A stretch of DNA of 63,399 bases from Chitinophagaceae bacterium (GTDB lineage: Bacteria; Bacteroidota; Bacteroidia; Cytophagales; Cytophagaceae), in contig JAQBNU010000050.1 in NCBI GenBank assembly GCA_028288365.1, forward strand, positions 1 to 63,399, given 5' to 3'. This document shows, one piece after another, positions 45,287-54,384 of the stretch (its first letter is position 1; every line of letters starts with the position of its first letter). Made by a program: the position numbers and the translations under genes. Under the pieces are notes generated by a model that was given only the letters and a program-made list of their open reading frames with translations, was not told the DNA's origin and searched no databases.

Positions 45287-46084
45287 ATGGCACAACAACG
45301 TGGACTTATTAAACTCGACGGTAGTATTGACGGTATGACTTTTTACCGAAGCAATGGAATGGATCTGGTGCGCAGCACTTACGGACCGGATAAACAGACC
45401 ATACAAACACATCCGAACTATGTGCGTGTGCGTGAAAATAATCAGGAGTTTGGAGGATCATCTGTCATCGCTAAAGCGTTGCGTGCAGGATGGGGAGCGG
45501 TATACCGGCACATGGCCGTAGGCGCTACGACTTTTCGTACAGTAGGATTGATCAGGAAGATACTTGGAAGGGGAGAAGGTATCAGAGGACAACGTATATT
45601 CGATCCGGTACGTTTGGCATCTATGCTGATGAATTTTTCATTTTCTAAAACAGCAGCATACGATCGTATTTGTCTTGTGCCGTATCAAGCAATTGTCAAT
45701 GCAGAAAGAAATGAAGTGACTTTTCTTTTTTCTGATGTCGATACCCACCGGATGATTGTCGCACCTCAAGGTGCCACGCATTTTCGTTTGATCAATTTAG
45801 TGAGTGTGTTATCGACGTATGCTTATCAGCAAACGACGTCAAGGTATGAACCAACGGAAGCGGCTTACAACAGCAAGAGCAGTTGCAATACTTCTGACTA
45901 TATACCGTTGCTGGGATCAACAGGAGCGTTTGCGATTGTTTCTGCTATCGATACAGTCATGACCATGTTGCCTGCTGACAGTGCGTTGATCTCCACCATC
46001 GGTATAGAATTTTACGAGGACCTGAATGGCATGAAATACTTATTCTCTTCTGGACATGCCATGAAGGTGCAGGCGGTATATTAG
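45287..46084 (+). CDS. Bacteroidota-type conserved protein of unknown function
   Basis: The ATG at 45287 (MAQQRGLIKLDGSIDGMTFYRSN) is preferred because this start matches a common Bacteroidota family beginning with a GxIKLxGTxGxxSFY-like segment. The upstream in-frame extension is AT-rich and atypical. The protein has 265 residues, is basic near residues 60-110 and lacks a signal peptide. In that family the N-terminal part is most conserved. Function unknown. Confidence 0.72.
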   Translation: MAQQRGLIKLDGSIDGMTFYRSNGMDLVRSTYGPDKQTIQTHPNYVRVRENNQEFGGSSVIAKALRAGWGAVYRHMAVGATTFRTVGLIRKILGRGEGIRGQRIFDPVRLASMLMNFSFSKTAAYDRICLVPYQAIVNAERNEVTFLFSDVDTHRMIVAPQGATHFRLINLVSVLSTYAYQQTTSRYEPTEAAYNSKSSCNTSDYIPLLGSTGAFAIVSAIDTVMTMLPADSALISTIGIEFYEDLNGMKYLFSSGHAMKVQAVY

Positions 46085-46103
46085 GAGAGGAGTAATGGAA
46101 CGC

Positions 46104-46146
46104 AATCTGTATGTCATCCACTTTCAGTGGACGACATACAGATTTT
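46104..46146. terminator. Strong hairpin between convergent genes
   Basis: AATCTGTATGTC pairs with GACATACAGATT, extended by TCCACT/AGTGGA around a short loop. A T-run follows on the plus strand and an A-run precedes. It likely ends both the 45287-46084 gene and azoR. Confidence 0.8.
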
Positions 46147-46170
46147 GATCACATCAACACTTGATACCCA

Positions 46171-46776
46171 TTAATCAATCGCAATACTTTCAACGCCTTT
46201 TTCAAAAGCGGTTTCTTTAATGCCCTCGATTCTTAAACCTTCGGCACGAATAAATGTAACGTCTGTAATGCCGATAAATCCGAGTAAGAATTTTAGATAG
46301 GGACTAACAAAATCGAAAGACTGAAACTTACCTTCAGAATAGACACCGCTTGAAGCAATCGCAACATACGCCTTTTTGTTTTTCAAAAAACCTTCAGGTT
46401 GTCCATTTTCATCGTACCGGAAAGTAATTCCTGGTCTTACAATGTGGTCTAAGTATGCTTTCAAGGTAGAAGGAATGGCAAAGTTATAGAAGGGTGCGCC
46501 AATCACGTAGATGTCCGCTTCCTGCATTTCTGCAATCGCTTCCTCTGAAATCTTAATGGCCTGAACATGTTCAGGTGTGTGATTTTCAGCGGGCGTGAAC
46601 CACGAGCCAATTTGTACCTCTTCTAAATGCGGAAAAAGAGTTGTGGTCAGGTTTCGTTCTTTCAGTATGCTATCAGGATACTTTGCTTTAATTTTTTCAA
46701 TAATACTATTTCCGAGTTTTTTGGTTACGGATGCTTCGCCTTGCGGGCTTGAAATAATGTGCAATACTTTTTTCAT
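46171..46776 (-). CDS. azoR: FMN-dependent NADH-azoreductase
   Basis: The 201-residue flavodoxin-like protein starts MKKVLHIISSPQGEASVTKKLG, with the FMN phosphate-binding serines. It has the AzoR motifs IGAPFYNFAIPSTLKAYLDHIVRPG and VAIASSGVYS. The family reduces quinones and azo compounds with NADH. It is downstream of a DoxX-like gene on the same strand. The divergent HxlR regulator suggests induction by electrophiles. Confidence 0.92.
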   Translation of the reverse strand: MKKVLHIISSPQGEASVTKKLGNSIIEKIKAKYPDSILKERNLTTTLFPHLEEVQIGSWFTPAENHTPEHVQAIKISEEAIAEMQEADIYVIGAPFYNFAIPSTLKAYLDHIVRPGITFRYDENGQPEGFLKNKKAYVAIASSGVYSEGKFQSFDFVSPYLKFLLGFIGITDVTFIRAEGLRIEGIKETAFEKGVESIAID

Positions 46777-46809
46777 GATTCTGATTTTTTTAATTTGAAT
46801 AATAGCTTC

Positions 46810-47169
46810 TTAGGCGTTGCTTGTTTTAGTGTAAGTCACATAAGACACCATCAATATGACCAAAACAACTAATGGTGCGATGGTGTGAAAGGTGGAGTCG
46901 TTGCAACAGATGTGCGAAATAATGGCAGAAACGAAACTGATTGCCAAACCGATGTAAGCGGTTTCTTTCAATAAACGAACAGGAAGCCAAAGTGCAATAG
47001 CAGCAATGAATTTAGCAATTGCCAATTCCACCCTGAAATAATCCGGAAACCCTAAATGCTGAAATGCTTGTTTTAATTCGGGCTTTGTCAAATAAGCATA
47101 AGTCGAAAATAACATGGCAAAAGACATCAATCCTGTTGTAGCGTAGTAAGTAATTTTTATTGCTTTCAT
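46810..47169 (-). CDS. DoxX-like small membrane protein
   Basis: The ATG at 47169 (MKAIKITYYATTGLMSFAM) gives 119 residues with four transmembrane helices, as in the DoxX/DUF417-like family. An in-frame start eight codons earlier is less convincing. It is co-transcribed with azoR (33 nt gap). DoxX proteins are often linked to redox or quinone stress, which fits the pairing. Confidence 0.8.
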   Translation of the reverse strand: MKAIKITYYATTGLMSFAMLFSTYAYLTKPELKQAFQHLGFPDYFRVELAIAKFIAAIALWLPVRLLKETAYIGLAISFVSAIISHICCNDSTFHTIAPLVVLVILMVSYVTYTKTSNA

Positions 47170-47208
47170 ATGTTTTATTTTTTGGTGTTGCAAACATATG
47201 TATATTTG

Positions 47209-47260
47209 CTTACTAAATATTAGTAGTAAACTAAAGGTTAGTAGTAATATTTGGGTTACT
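47209..47260. promoter_or_regulatory. Candidate HxlR operator region
   Basis: TTAGTAGTAA occurs at 47220-47229 and again at 47238-47247, with TTACTA elements on either side. This repeat set lies between the divergent DoxX and HxlR genes and resembles the motif before the HxlR at 31674. Confidence 0.5.
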
Positions 47261-47271
47261 ACATTGAAAAA

Positions 47272-47643
47272 ATGGGAGAGTTACTAGATAGGAAATTGGC
47301 GTTTTCTGAAGCGCAATGCACTAAGCGTTTGTCCGCAACGGAAGACGCTTTGTATGTAATAGGTGGAAAGTGGACGCTGAGAATAATGATTGCGTTATTG
47401 AGTGGACAAACACGTTTCAATGAATTGCAACGCACCATAAAAGGCATTTCGGCAAGAGTGCTATCGAGTGAATTAAAAGATTTAGAAATAAACGGTTTAG
47501 TTAAAAGAGTAGTTTTTGCTGACCTAAAACCTGTCGTGGTAGAATATATACCAACGGAATACAGCAAAACATTGAAAGATATCATTACCTCTTTGGCTGA
47601 TTGGGGCATAAAACACAAAAAGAAAATTACAGCGCGCGAATAA
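47272..47643 (+). CDS. HxlR-family transcriptional regulator
   Basis: The ATG at 47272 gives 123 residues. The conserved Cys is in FSEAQCTKRLSATEDALYVIGGKWTLRI, and the recognition region RFNELQRTIKGISARVLSSELKDLEINGLVKR is typical. The wing has VVVEYIPTEYSKTL. It is divergent from doxX-azoR and likely represses that unit until an electrophile or quinone modifies its Cys. Confidence 0.9.
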   Translation: MGELLDRKLAFSEAQCTKRLSATEDALYVIGGKWTLRIMIALLSGQTRFNELQRTIKGISARVLSSELKDLEINGLVKRVVFADLKPVVVEYIPTEYSKTLKDIITSLADWGIKHKKKITARE

Positions 47644-47736
47644 TTACAATTGTTCAAAACTTAAATTGACGTTTTGCTTCTGGTCTTCAGACAATCGGTT
47701 TTTAATCATCAATGAATGTAGCTAGCTCATTATTCC

Positions 47737-48300
47737 ATGCCAGACTTCGAACATTTTTGTCATCACTTTTCTCCGCTGGATAAAGAAGCAGCGGATGAAT
47801 TATTTAAAGATGTAAAAACAAAGCGCTTTAAAAAAGGCGAGTACATTGTAAAGCCTGGCGAAGTATGCAAACATTTATTTTTTTTGAACGAAGGGTTAGC
47901 CATGATCTGCTTTGAGAAGGAGGATAAGAAATTTGTGATGCGTTTCTTTTCAGAACAACGCTTGTTTACGGTGTTTGACAGTTACCTCACGCAAACACCC
48001 TCTGAATTTATGTTGGTGGCTTTGGAGCCCACTACCGTTACCATGGTGAGTCATGAAAATATGGAAGCACTTTGCAAAAAGTACCATTGCATGGAAACAT
48101 TTTTCAGGAAATTAGTTTCGATTACACCGGTAAGAATGATGAAGCGTATCAGCGAAATGCTGGAAGAAAATGCTACCGAGCGTTACAATATCTTTGTCAA
48201 AGAGTATAGCACCATCTTGCAGCGCATTAGCCTGGGTGACATAGCCAACTATCTTGGCATTACACAACAATCATTAAGTCGTATCCGGGCCAAAAAGTGA
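47737..48300 (+). CDS. Crp/Fnr-family transcriptional regulator
   Basis: The 187-residue protein has an N-terminal cyclic-nucleotide-binding fold (FKKGEYIVKPGEVCKHLFFLNEGLAMI) and a C-terminal helix-turn-helix ending ISLGDIANYLGITQQSLSRIRA. The ligand-binding phosphate cassette of CRP is not evident, and FNR cysteines are absent, so the signal is unknown. A palindrome follows the stop directly and leads into yceI. Confidence 0.88.
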   Translation: MPDFEHFCHHFSPLDKEAADELFKDVKTKRFKKGEYIVKPGEVCKHLFFLNEGLAMICFEKEDKKFVMRFFSEQRLFTVFDSYLTQTPSEFMLVALEPTTVTMVSHENMEALCKKYHCMETFFRKLVSITPVRMMKRISEMLEENATERYNIFVKEYSTILQRISLGDIANYLGITQQSLSRIRAKK

Positions 48301-48301
48301 T

Positions 48302-48317
48302 TTTACCATTTGGTAAA
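48302..48317. promoter_or_regulatory. Palindromic operator candidate upstream of yceI
   Basis: TTTACCA-TT-TGGTAAA is a perfect 7-bp inverted repeat beginning 2 nt after the Crp/Fnr stop. A TAGTTTTG element at 48339-48346 fits the Bacteroidota -7 consensus TAnnTTTG, 20 bp before the yceI ATG. Confidence 0.5.
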
Positions 48318-48365
48318 TGTTGTCCCGTTTTCTTGCTGTAGTTTTGTTTAAATAAAAAAACAAAC

Positions 48366-48899
48366 ATGGCGACAAAAACAAAATGGGCAATAGACCCCAA
48401 TCATTCCGACATCCAGTTCAAAGTAAAACACTTAATGATCTCCACCGTTACCTGTGTTTTTAACACCTTTAGCGGCGAAGTAAACACCGAAACAGATGAT
48501 TTTAATCAGGCAGAAGTACGTGTTGTGATTGACGCCAATAGTATCACTACCAATCATGCAGAACGCGATACGCATTTGAAGTCCTCATTATTCTTAGACA
48601 CCGAAACATTTTCTAAAATTAATTTCAGGGGCATCTTAAAAAAGAAAGACGATGAACTTGAACTCATTGGAGACCTAAGCCTCTGTGGAGTGACAAAAAA
48701 AGTAGCCTTAGTGGTAGCGTTTACTGGCACATGCCAAGGGCTACACAAAGAGACCCGCGCAGGCTTTGAAGTCAGCGGAAAAATTAACCGTAAAGATTTT
48801 GGTTTGGATTTTAGCTTATTGACGGAGACAGGCAGCATGGTGGTGGGGGAAGAATTGAAGCTTCAGTTTAATATAGAGCTTATACAACAGGCAACCTAA
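48366..48899 (+). CDS. YceI-family lipid-binding protein
   Basis: The 177-residue protein starts with the YceI signature KWAIDPNHSDIQFKVKHLMI and continues with strands such as GTCQGLHKETRAGFEVSGKINRKDFGL. YceI proteins are lipocalin-like barrels that bind isoprenoids such as polyprenyl-pyrophosphate or quinones. No signal peptide is present, so it may be cytoplasmic here. It is probably regulated by the upstream Crp/Fnr protein. Confidence 0.9.
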   Translation: MATKTKWAIDPNHSDIQFKVKHLMISTVTCVFNTFSGEVNTETDDFNQAEVRVVIDANSITTNHAERDTHLKSSLFLDTETFSKINFRGILKKKDDELELIGDLSLCGVTKKVALVVAFTGTCQGLHKETRAGFEVSGKINRKDFGLDFSLLTETGSMVVGEELKLQFNIELIQQAT

Positions 48900-49003
48900 A
48901 GCCTACTCCCGCTTGCTCCGACGTCAGTCGTTACCTTTCATACATACGGTGTCCGCCTGGGGTTTACAAGTAGCTGCATTTTGATACACTACCGAAACCT
49001 CAA

Positions 49004-49037
49004 AAAAAAAGGACGAGGTTAACCTCATCCTTTTTTT
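49004..49037. terminator. Bidirectional terminator
   Basis: A run of A, GGACGAGGTT / AACCTCATCC with one mismatch, and a run of T form a hairpin with U-tracts on both strands, between yceI and the minus-strand remnant. Confidence 0.75.
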
Positions 49038-49055
49038 AATCTCTTTTCAAACGAA

Positions 49056-49229
49056 TTATCTTTTTACAAACTTCATATATTTTCTGATTTGTGAACCGTT
49101 GATCCTAGCGATGTAGGTACCTTGTGAATAAGAAGCCACGTTCAACTCAAAGCGGTTGTCGTAGACATTCTATCCAAATCCTTTGACTCCAATAAAAAGC
49201 GTTTTATCGTTGTAGCTGGCTTTGATCAT
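49056..49229 (-). pseudogene. T9SS sorting-domain remnant with an in-frame stop
   Basis: Reading the minus strand from an ATG at 49229, 19 codons end in TAG, but the same frame then continues FELNVASYSQGTYIARINGS to YMKFVKR and a TAA at 49056-49058. The second part is the typical end of a type A T9SS domain. The upstream body of the gene is missing. It is a decayed gene tail. Confidence 0.7.
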
Positions 49230-49384
49230 GGCTAATACTATTTCAAAGTGACACTCTAACATACACTTTTTTTATTAGATCATGCGCCAGCAGAATAAAC
49301 CAATAACTCTACTTGACATCCACAGATACTAACAGATGGATGCAAAGGGGCTTCCTGTTACCCCTTCTCTTTTCTTAAGACAAA

Positions 49385-49792
49385 CTATTCATTCAATACC
49401 AACTTACTCGTGTTTACTTGATCTCCTGCCAGGATTTGAATCGTGTATATTCCTTTAGATTCTCTACTCAAATCTATCGTGGTGCTTTTTGAAAGTTCTG
49501 TGTGGTCTATTTGAATGATCACTTTTCCTTCCACATTGGTTATCCTTACCGTTCCTATTCCTTGATTGAGAGAAGAGATCGTGACAGATCCTGATGCAGG
49601 ATTGGGATAGATGAGCGGTTGATGGTTATCTGATGATGTCTGTTGTTCTATAGCTGTTATCGTCAAAGAACATTGGTATGGATTATAAATGGAAGTACAT
49701 AGTGTCGTTGTTATATCGGATGTAAAAAAAGAATTGTTGGGGAGATTGGGTAAGCAGGCGATGCTGTGTTATGGGCTACTAAAGTCAGAAGC
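49385..49792 (-). pseudogene. Headless T9SS C-terminal fragment
   Basis: The 93 codons from a TTG at 49666 encode a complete type A sorting domain (LIYPNPASGSVTISSL... to LVLNE). The frame stays open without any ATG for about 40 codons upstream, reading CLPNLPNNSFFTSD and CTSIYNPYQCSLTITAIEQ, until a TAA near 49790. This is the C-terminal end of a larger secreted protein whose 5' part is gone. Confidence 0.65.
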
Positions 49793-49975
49793 GCGTGAAT
49801 GAATGATTTTTTTTAATAACAGCATTCTGTGTTTTTTCATTAAATGATGATCTACACTCTTGTATTATCCTTTTTCTTTTCGTGGACACCCACCGCACCA
49901 GGTTTGCGGATTTCAATGAGTGCCTACATTTTTTATCACTGTTATAAGCGAGACGCTTTTGGCAACACGTTCACT
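49793..49975. other. Gap without a gene
   Basis: No gene or clear structure seen. The dispersed structured repeat begins at 49976. Confidence 0.4.
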
Positions 49976-50056
49976 GCGTTAGGGATTGAGCCATTGTTTG
50001 ATCCCGCTATTTAGCGGGAAAGTGGCGAAAGCCCGGCCCGAAGGAAATGCCCTAAT
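49976..50056 (+). repeat. Dispersed structured element, copy 1
   Basis: GCGTTAGGGATTGAGCCATT leads to a hairpin TCCCGCT-ATTT-AGCGGGA (50002-50019), then GGCGAAAGCCCGGCCCGAAGG and a closing TGCC CTAA. Further pairing is possible: TTAGGG with CCCTAA outside, and GGCG with TGCC inside. Two more copies lie on the opposite strand at 59333-59413 and 62250-62344. Confidence 0.75.
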
Positions 50057-50244
50057 TCTTATTCCTATTAAACTTACTATTCACAGACGTCAAATTCATC
50101 ACCAAATCTTAAACTAAAGCCACCTGAAATTAATGTACTGATTTTATATCCCCACTTTATTTAATACTTAGATACACTTCTCTTAACCCTCAGTTAATAA
50201 CGTTTCGATCTCTTTGCTAACACAAACTAGATCATGCACGAATT

Positions 50245-51627
50245 ATGGAAAAACATTTTCAAATTTTTAAGAGAAGCCACGCCATAGCAGGCAGTGTCCT
50301 ATGTATAGGATTAACTGTTTTTCTAGGCAGCTGTAAAAAGAAGTCAGATGATGCTTCAGGACCAACTGGTATTGATCAGGTCAATCACGTCGTTGTCATT
50401 TATATGGAGAACCATAGCTTTGACAACCTGTATGGCGAGTTTGCTGGTGCCAATGGATTGTACAACGCTACATCTGCCAACATTACACAAACGGATTCGA
50501 GTAATAATGTCTATGCACATTTACCTGCTGTGATCGGTTCACCGAATGCTTCCGCATTTCCGACGAACTTAGCGAACAAGTACTTTAACATAGACCAGTA
50601 TGTTCCAGCGGGGACAATCACTCCGGATGTGTTGCACCGTTACTACCAGGAGCAAATGCAAATCAATGGTGGTAAAATGGATAAGTTTGCGGTGTACAAC
50701 AGCAATTCAAAAGGCTTGTCACAAGGGTACTACCAAACGTCTTTATTGCCTCTGTTGCCTTTTGCACAAAACTATGTGTTGTGTGACAACTTCTTCCACA
50801 GTGCGTTTGGCGGTTCGTTCTTGAATCACCAATGGTTGATCGCAGCGGCTAGCCCTGTATTTCCGGGTGCTCCAGCAGGCATCACGGCAACAGTGGACGG
50901 TAGCGGTAAATTGTTAACAGACGGACAGGTTACTCCTGACGGTTATGTAGTGAATACGAGTTATACCGTAAACACTCCACATCCTTCGTCTGCTCCAACA
51001 GCTAACTTGGTTCCCAACCAAACCATTCCGACTATTGGAGACAGATTGAGTGACAAGAATATTTCCTGGGCTTGGTATTCAGGTGGCTGGAACGATGCGC
51101 TTGCCGGTAATCCTGCTGCTACGTTCCAATTTCATCATCAACCGTTCGCCTTCTATGCGAATTATGCAGATGGTACGCAGGCTAAAAAAGATCACCTGAA
51201 AGATGAAATGGAGTTTATGACAGCCGCTAATAACGGTACATTGCCGGCTGTATCTTTTGTAAAACCATTGGGTGCTCAAAATGAACATCCAGGTTATGCC
51301 AATGTGTTAGATGGGGAAAATCATGCTGTTGCTCTTATCAATGCCGTGTTAAACGGTCCTAACGGTAAAGATGCAGTGATCATCGTCACCTACGATGAGA
51401 ACGGTGGATTCTGGGATCACGTAGCGCCTCCTACCATTGACAAATGGGGCCCAGGTACGCGTGTTCCTGCCATCATCGTTTCTCCGTTTGCGAAACGTGG
51501 TGTAGTGGATCATACACAATACGAAACATTAAGTATCCTTTCTTTCATTGAAAAAAGATGGGGATTGCAAAATCTTTCTGACCGTGATAAGAATGCCAAT
51601 CCACTTACGAATGCCTTTAACTTTTAA
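50245..51627 (+). CDS. Phosphoesterase lipoprotein (AcpA/phospholipase C family)
   Basis: The 460-residue protein has a lipoprotein signal ending LGSC (Cys30). The phosphoesterase domain begins VVIYMENHSFDNLYGEF, with the catalytic and metal motifs ENHSFD, SFLNHQW and a late VTYDENGGFWDHVAPP. This family includes acid phosphatases and phospholipases C. It is anchored in the cell envelope and probably scavenges phosphate or cleaves phospholipids. A terminator follows. Confidence 0.88.
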   Translation: MEKHFQIFKRSHAIAGSVLCIGLTVFLGSCKKKSDDASGPTGIDQVNHVVVIYMENHSFDNLYGEFAGANGLYNATSANITQTDSSNNVYAHLPAVIGSPNASAFPTNLANKYFNIDQYVPAGTITPDVLHRYYQEQMQINGGKMDKFAVYNSNSKGLSQGYYQTSLLPLLPFAQNYVLCDNFFHSAFGGSFLNHQWLIAAASPVFPGAPAGITATVDGSGKLLTDGQVTPDGYVVNTSYTVNTPHPSSAPTANLVPNQTIPTIGDRLSDKNISWAWYSGGWNDALAGNPAATFQFHHQPFAFYANYADGTQAKKDHLKDEMEFMTAANNGTLPAVSFVKPLGAQNEHPGYANVLDGENHAVALINAVLNGPNGKDAVIIVTYDENGGFWDHVAPPTIDKWGPGTRVPAIIVSPFAKRGVVDHTQYETLSILSFIEKRWGLQNLSDRDKNANPLTNAFNF

Positions 51628-51652
51628 TTAAAAATTAGTTACCCATTCCATC

Positions 51653-51691
51653 AACATCCGGAGCTGCGGTTCATCTGCAGCTTCGGATGTT
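51653..51691 (+). terminator. Terminator after the phosphoesterase gene
   Basis: AACATCCG-GAGCTGC pairs with GCAGCT-TCGGATGTT in a 14-bp stem with a mismatch, followed by T-rich sequence. Confidence 0.75.
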
Positions 51692-51754
51692 TTGGTATGT
51701 ATACAATTTTGTATACTTGTCATCTGGCCAACTTAAGCTGATCCTTTCTCCTTC

Positions 51755-53542
51755 ATGAAAATTACATTTTCGCTATTACTTGTTTTAGTCCTTTTCTTTT
51801 TTTCCTGTGAGCAGAAAAAAATCAACAAGGAAAAAACAGTTGCGACCAACCTTTTGCAACAAATCGATGCATTTAGCGGAGCCAAAGACGAGCTGTTGCA
51901 TGCCTTAGAAGAACATCAGTCAGAACATCAACTGCAAGGGTTGTTTCTTGAGGCAAGAATAATGTATAAGAAAATAGAGTGGGCTGCCGAGTACTATTCC
52001 CCGGTGATCTCCAGACGCATCAATGGGGCACCGGTGATTGAAGTCGAACGGTATTCTGGACAAGTCTTTGAACCGGCCGGTTTGCAGGTCATTGAAGCGT
52101 TGCTTTTCCCGCATTATGATACGACAAATCGCACGGAACTGATGAAACAGTTGCGTCAATTGCAAACGCAGTGTGACAAATACAAAACGTATTTTAGTAA
52201 AGTGGAGCTGATGGATTGGCAAATCTATGATGCGGCCAAATTGGAGTTGATCAGGATACAAACATTAGGCATCACGGGTTTCGATAATCCGCTCACGCTG
52301 CACAGCATGGAGGAGTCGTCTGCTGCTTTGCAAAGTCTGAAACAAGTCATGCAAATGTACCTGGATGAAAACGATACGGAACAATTGACGGTTCCATTCG
52401 ACAAGGCCATTCAATACTTTGATGAACATACGGATTTCAATGCCTTCAACCGCGCGCAGTTTATTTTGCAATGCGCCAATCCTATGACTGTGGCGCTTGT
52501 TAACCTGGAGAAAAAGCAACAGGTAAAAATGGCCACTTATAACCGATTGTTGAATCAAGATGCAAAAACACTTTTTGATATCCATGCGTTCAATGTCAAT
52601 GCCTATGCGCCCAATCCAGCATCGTATGCTACGAAAGAAAGAATAGCGTTAGGAAAAATATTATTTGTTGATCCTGTCTTGTCACGCGACAATGCGAGAA
52701 GCTGTCAGTCCTGTCATCAGCCAGACAAGGCATTTACCGACGGCATGGTCTCCAATACTGCATTGAACAGCACCAAACGTTTATACCGCAATACCCCTTC
52801 ACTGATCAACGCAGCCTTTCAGCCTGCTCTGTTCAATGACATCAGAGCGGTATTGCTGGAAGAACAAATTGACAGCGTCATCCACAACAAAAGTGAAATG
52901 CATGGTTCGTTGAAAACAGCGGCAGAAAAATTATGGAAGCAGGAATCCTACAAAGGATTATTCAGCAAAGCCTATCCATTGGCCAATCGTACAGCTATAG
53001 ATACAATGGAAATCCTCAATGCACTGGCTTCCTATGTGCGCAGCCTGACTTCATTGGACAGTCGTTTTGATCAGTACATGAGAGGCGATCAGGCGGCATT
53101 GAATACAGAAGAAGTCGAGGGGTTCAACCTGTTCATGGGCAAAGCGAAATGCGGTACCTGTCATTACATGCCTTTGTTCAACGGAGCGGTACCGCCTCTG
53201 TTCATGACCATCGAAACAGAAGTACTGGGCGTTCCTCAAACTAAACAGGGTAAAACGATTGATCCGGACCTGGGGCGTTATGCCTCAAACAAAGTGGCGG
53301 ATTTGAAACACAGTTTTAAAACACCCACGGTGCGTAACGCAAACTTGACGGCACCTTATATGCACAACGGAGTATTCTCCTCACTGGAAGAAGTTATTGA
53401 CTTTTATGACGAAGGAGGTGGAGTAGGTATGGGAATGGACCTGCCGAATCAAACGTTATCAGCCGATCCCTTGAAATTATCTGACCAAGAAAAAAACGCA
53501 GTGATCGCTTTTATAAAAAGTTTAGAAAGCACTCCGAAATAG
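51755..53542 (+). CDS. Di-heme cytochrome c peroxidase (MauG/CcpA family) lipoprotein
   Basis: The 595-residue lipoprotein (FFFSC near residue 18) has an N-terminal helical region of about 270 residues. The peroxidase part carries two CxxCH haem motifs, CQSCH (from residue 317) and CGTCH (from residue 466), plus RNTPSLINAAF and HSFKTPTVRNANLTAPYMHNG. It would reduce hydrogen peroxide or oxidise a partner in the periplasm. The N-terminal extension is longer than in standard CcpA and may be imelysin-like. Confidence 0.88.
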   Translation: MKITFSLLLVLVLFFFSCEQKKINKEKTVATNLLQQIDAFSGAKDELLHALEEHQSEHQLQGLFLEARIMYKKIEWAAEYYSPVISRRINGAPVIEVERYSGQVFEPAGLQVIEALLFPHYDTTNRTELMKQLRQLQTQCDKYKTYFSKVELMDWQIYDAAKLELIRIQTLGITGFDNPLTLHSMEESSAALQSLKQVMQMYLDENDTEQLTVPFDKAIQYFDEHTDFNAFNRAQFILQCANPMTVALVNLEKKQQVKMATYNRLLNQDAKTLFDIHAFNVNAYAPNPASYATKERIALGKILFVDPVLSRDNARSCQSCHQPDKAFTDGMVSNTALNSTKRLYRNTPSLINAAFQPALFNDIRAVLLEEQIDSVIHNKSEMHGSLKTAAEKLWKQESYKGLFSKAYPLANRTAIDTMEILNALASYVRSLTSLDSRFDQYMRGDQAALNTEEVEGFNLFMGKAKCGTCHYMPLFNGAVPPLFMTIETEVLGVPQTKQGKTIDPDLGRYASNKVADLKHSFKTPTVRNANLTAPYMHNGVFSSLEEVIDFYDEGGGVGMGMDLPNQTLSADPLKLSDQEKNAVIAFIKSLESTPK

Positions 53543-53583
53543 TAGGAAGTGTGAGTAATGATCATTCAATCTTCCATACTGTC

Positions 53584-53613
53584 AAGTCTCCTTCAGGGGA
53601 TTTAGGGGCAAGA
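53584..53613. repeat. Degenerate copy of the CCCCTAAATCCCC repeat
   Basis: AAGTCTCCTTCAGGGGATTT and the following GGGGCAAGA match the right arm of the 661-819 element with a few changes. No partner arm is close by. Confidence 0.65.
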
Positions 53614-53696
53614 TCGATGATTGATGAAGGAGGATTTTTTTTTGTGACTATTTTTGATTTCATTGAATAAGTCGTACAACAAAAAATAAATTCATT

Positions 53697-54110
53697 ATGA
53701 ATACAGCACATGAAGAAGGCAATACCATTTTCCCAAAAGGTGAACAAGCACCGGCTGATTATTTCTTGGGAACTGCATGGGTGAAACTATTGCTGCCTAA
53801 CGATTCAATACTTCATGCTCAAATAGGAAACGTCGTGTTTGAACCCGGTGCAAGAAACAACTGGCATACACATGCCGGTGGACAAATTTTAATAGTAACC
53901 GATGGAGTGGGTTATTACCAGGAAAAAGGAAAAGCAATACAGGTGATTCGTAAAGGAGATGTGGTTCCGATTGCTCCGGATGTGAAGCATTGGCACGGTG
54001 CCTCACATAACAGTGCCATGACACATCTGGCGATCAATACCAATACACAAAACGGTATTGTAACTTGGTTGGAAAGAGTAACAGAGGAAGAATACAACAG
54101 CGTGAAGTAA
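53697..54110 (+). CDS. Cupin-domain protein
   Basis: The 137-residue single-cupin protein has metal ligands in NNWHTHAGGQ (His-x-His) and the second motif DVKHWHGAS. It resembles the small cupins related to carboxymuconolactone and mandelonitrile-lyase-like enzymes (ILIVTDGVGYYQEKGK, GDVVPIAPDVKHW). Cytoplasmic. Reaction unknown. Confidence 0.88.
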   Translation: MNTAHEEGNTIFPKGEQAPADYFLGTAWVKLLLPNDSILHAQIGNVVFEPGARNNWHTHAGGQILIVTDGVGYYQEKGKAIQVIRKGDVVPIAPDVKHWHGASHNSAMTHLAINTNTQNGIVTWLERVTEEEYNSVK

Positions 54111-54384
54111 GTGTAGGTAAATGTCAATGACAGGAGTTGACCATTGAATATTTAGGTTGTACTGAAGATTTTGTTTTTTTCTGTGGATGTTATGTAAGTA
54201 AGGGTTACGTTTTGTTTGCGTGACGTATTTACTGACACGATTGGTTACTTGAGTACTTTTGGCTAAATTTCAAGTAGTGAAACTACATTATCGTGAAAAT
54301 ATATTTTTAGTAGTTATCAGTAATAAACACTAAAAATAAAGCAGCTTTATTTTCTTATCTTTTTCTATACTAAGACCGATCAGC

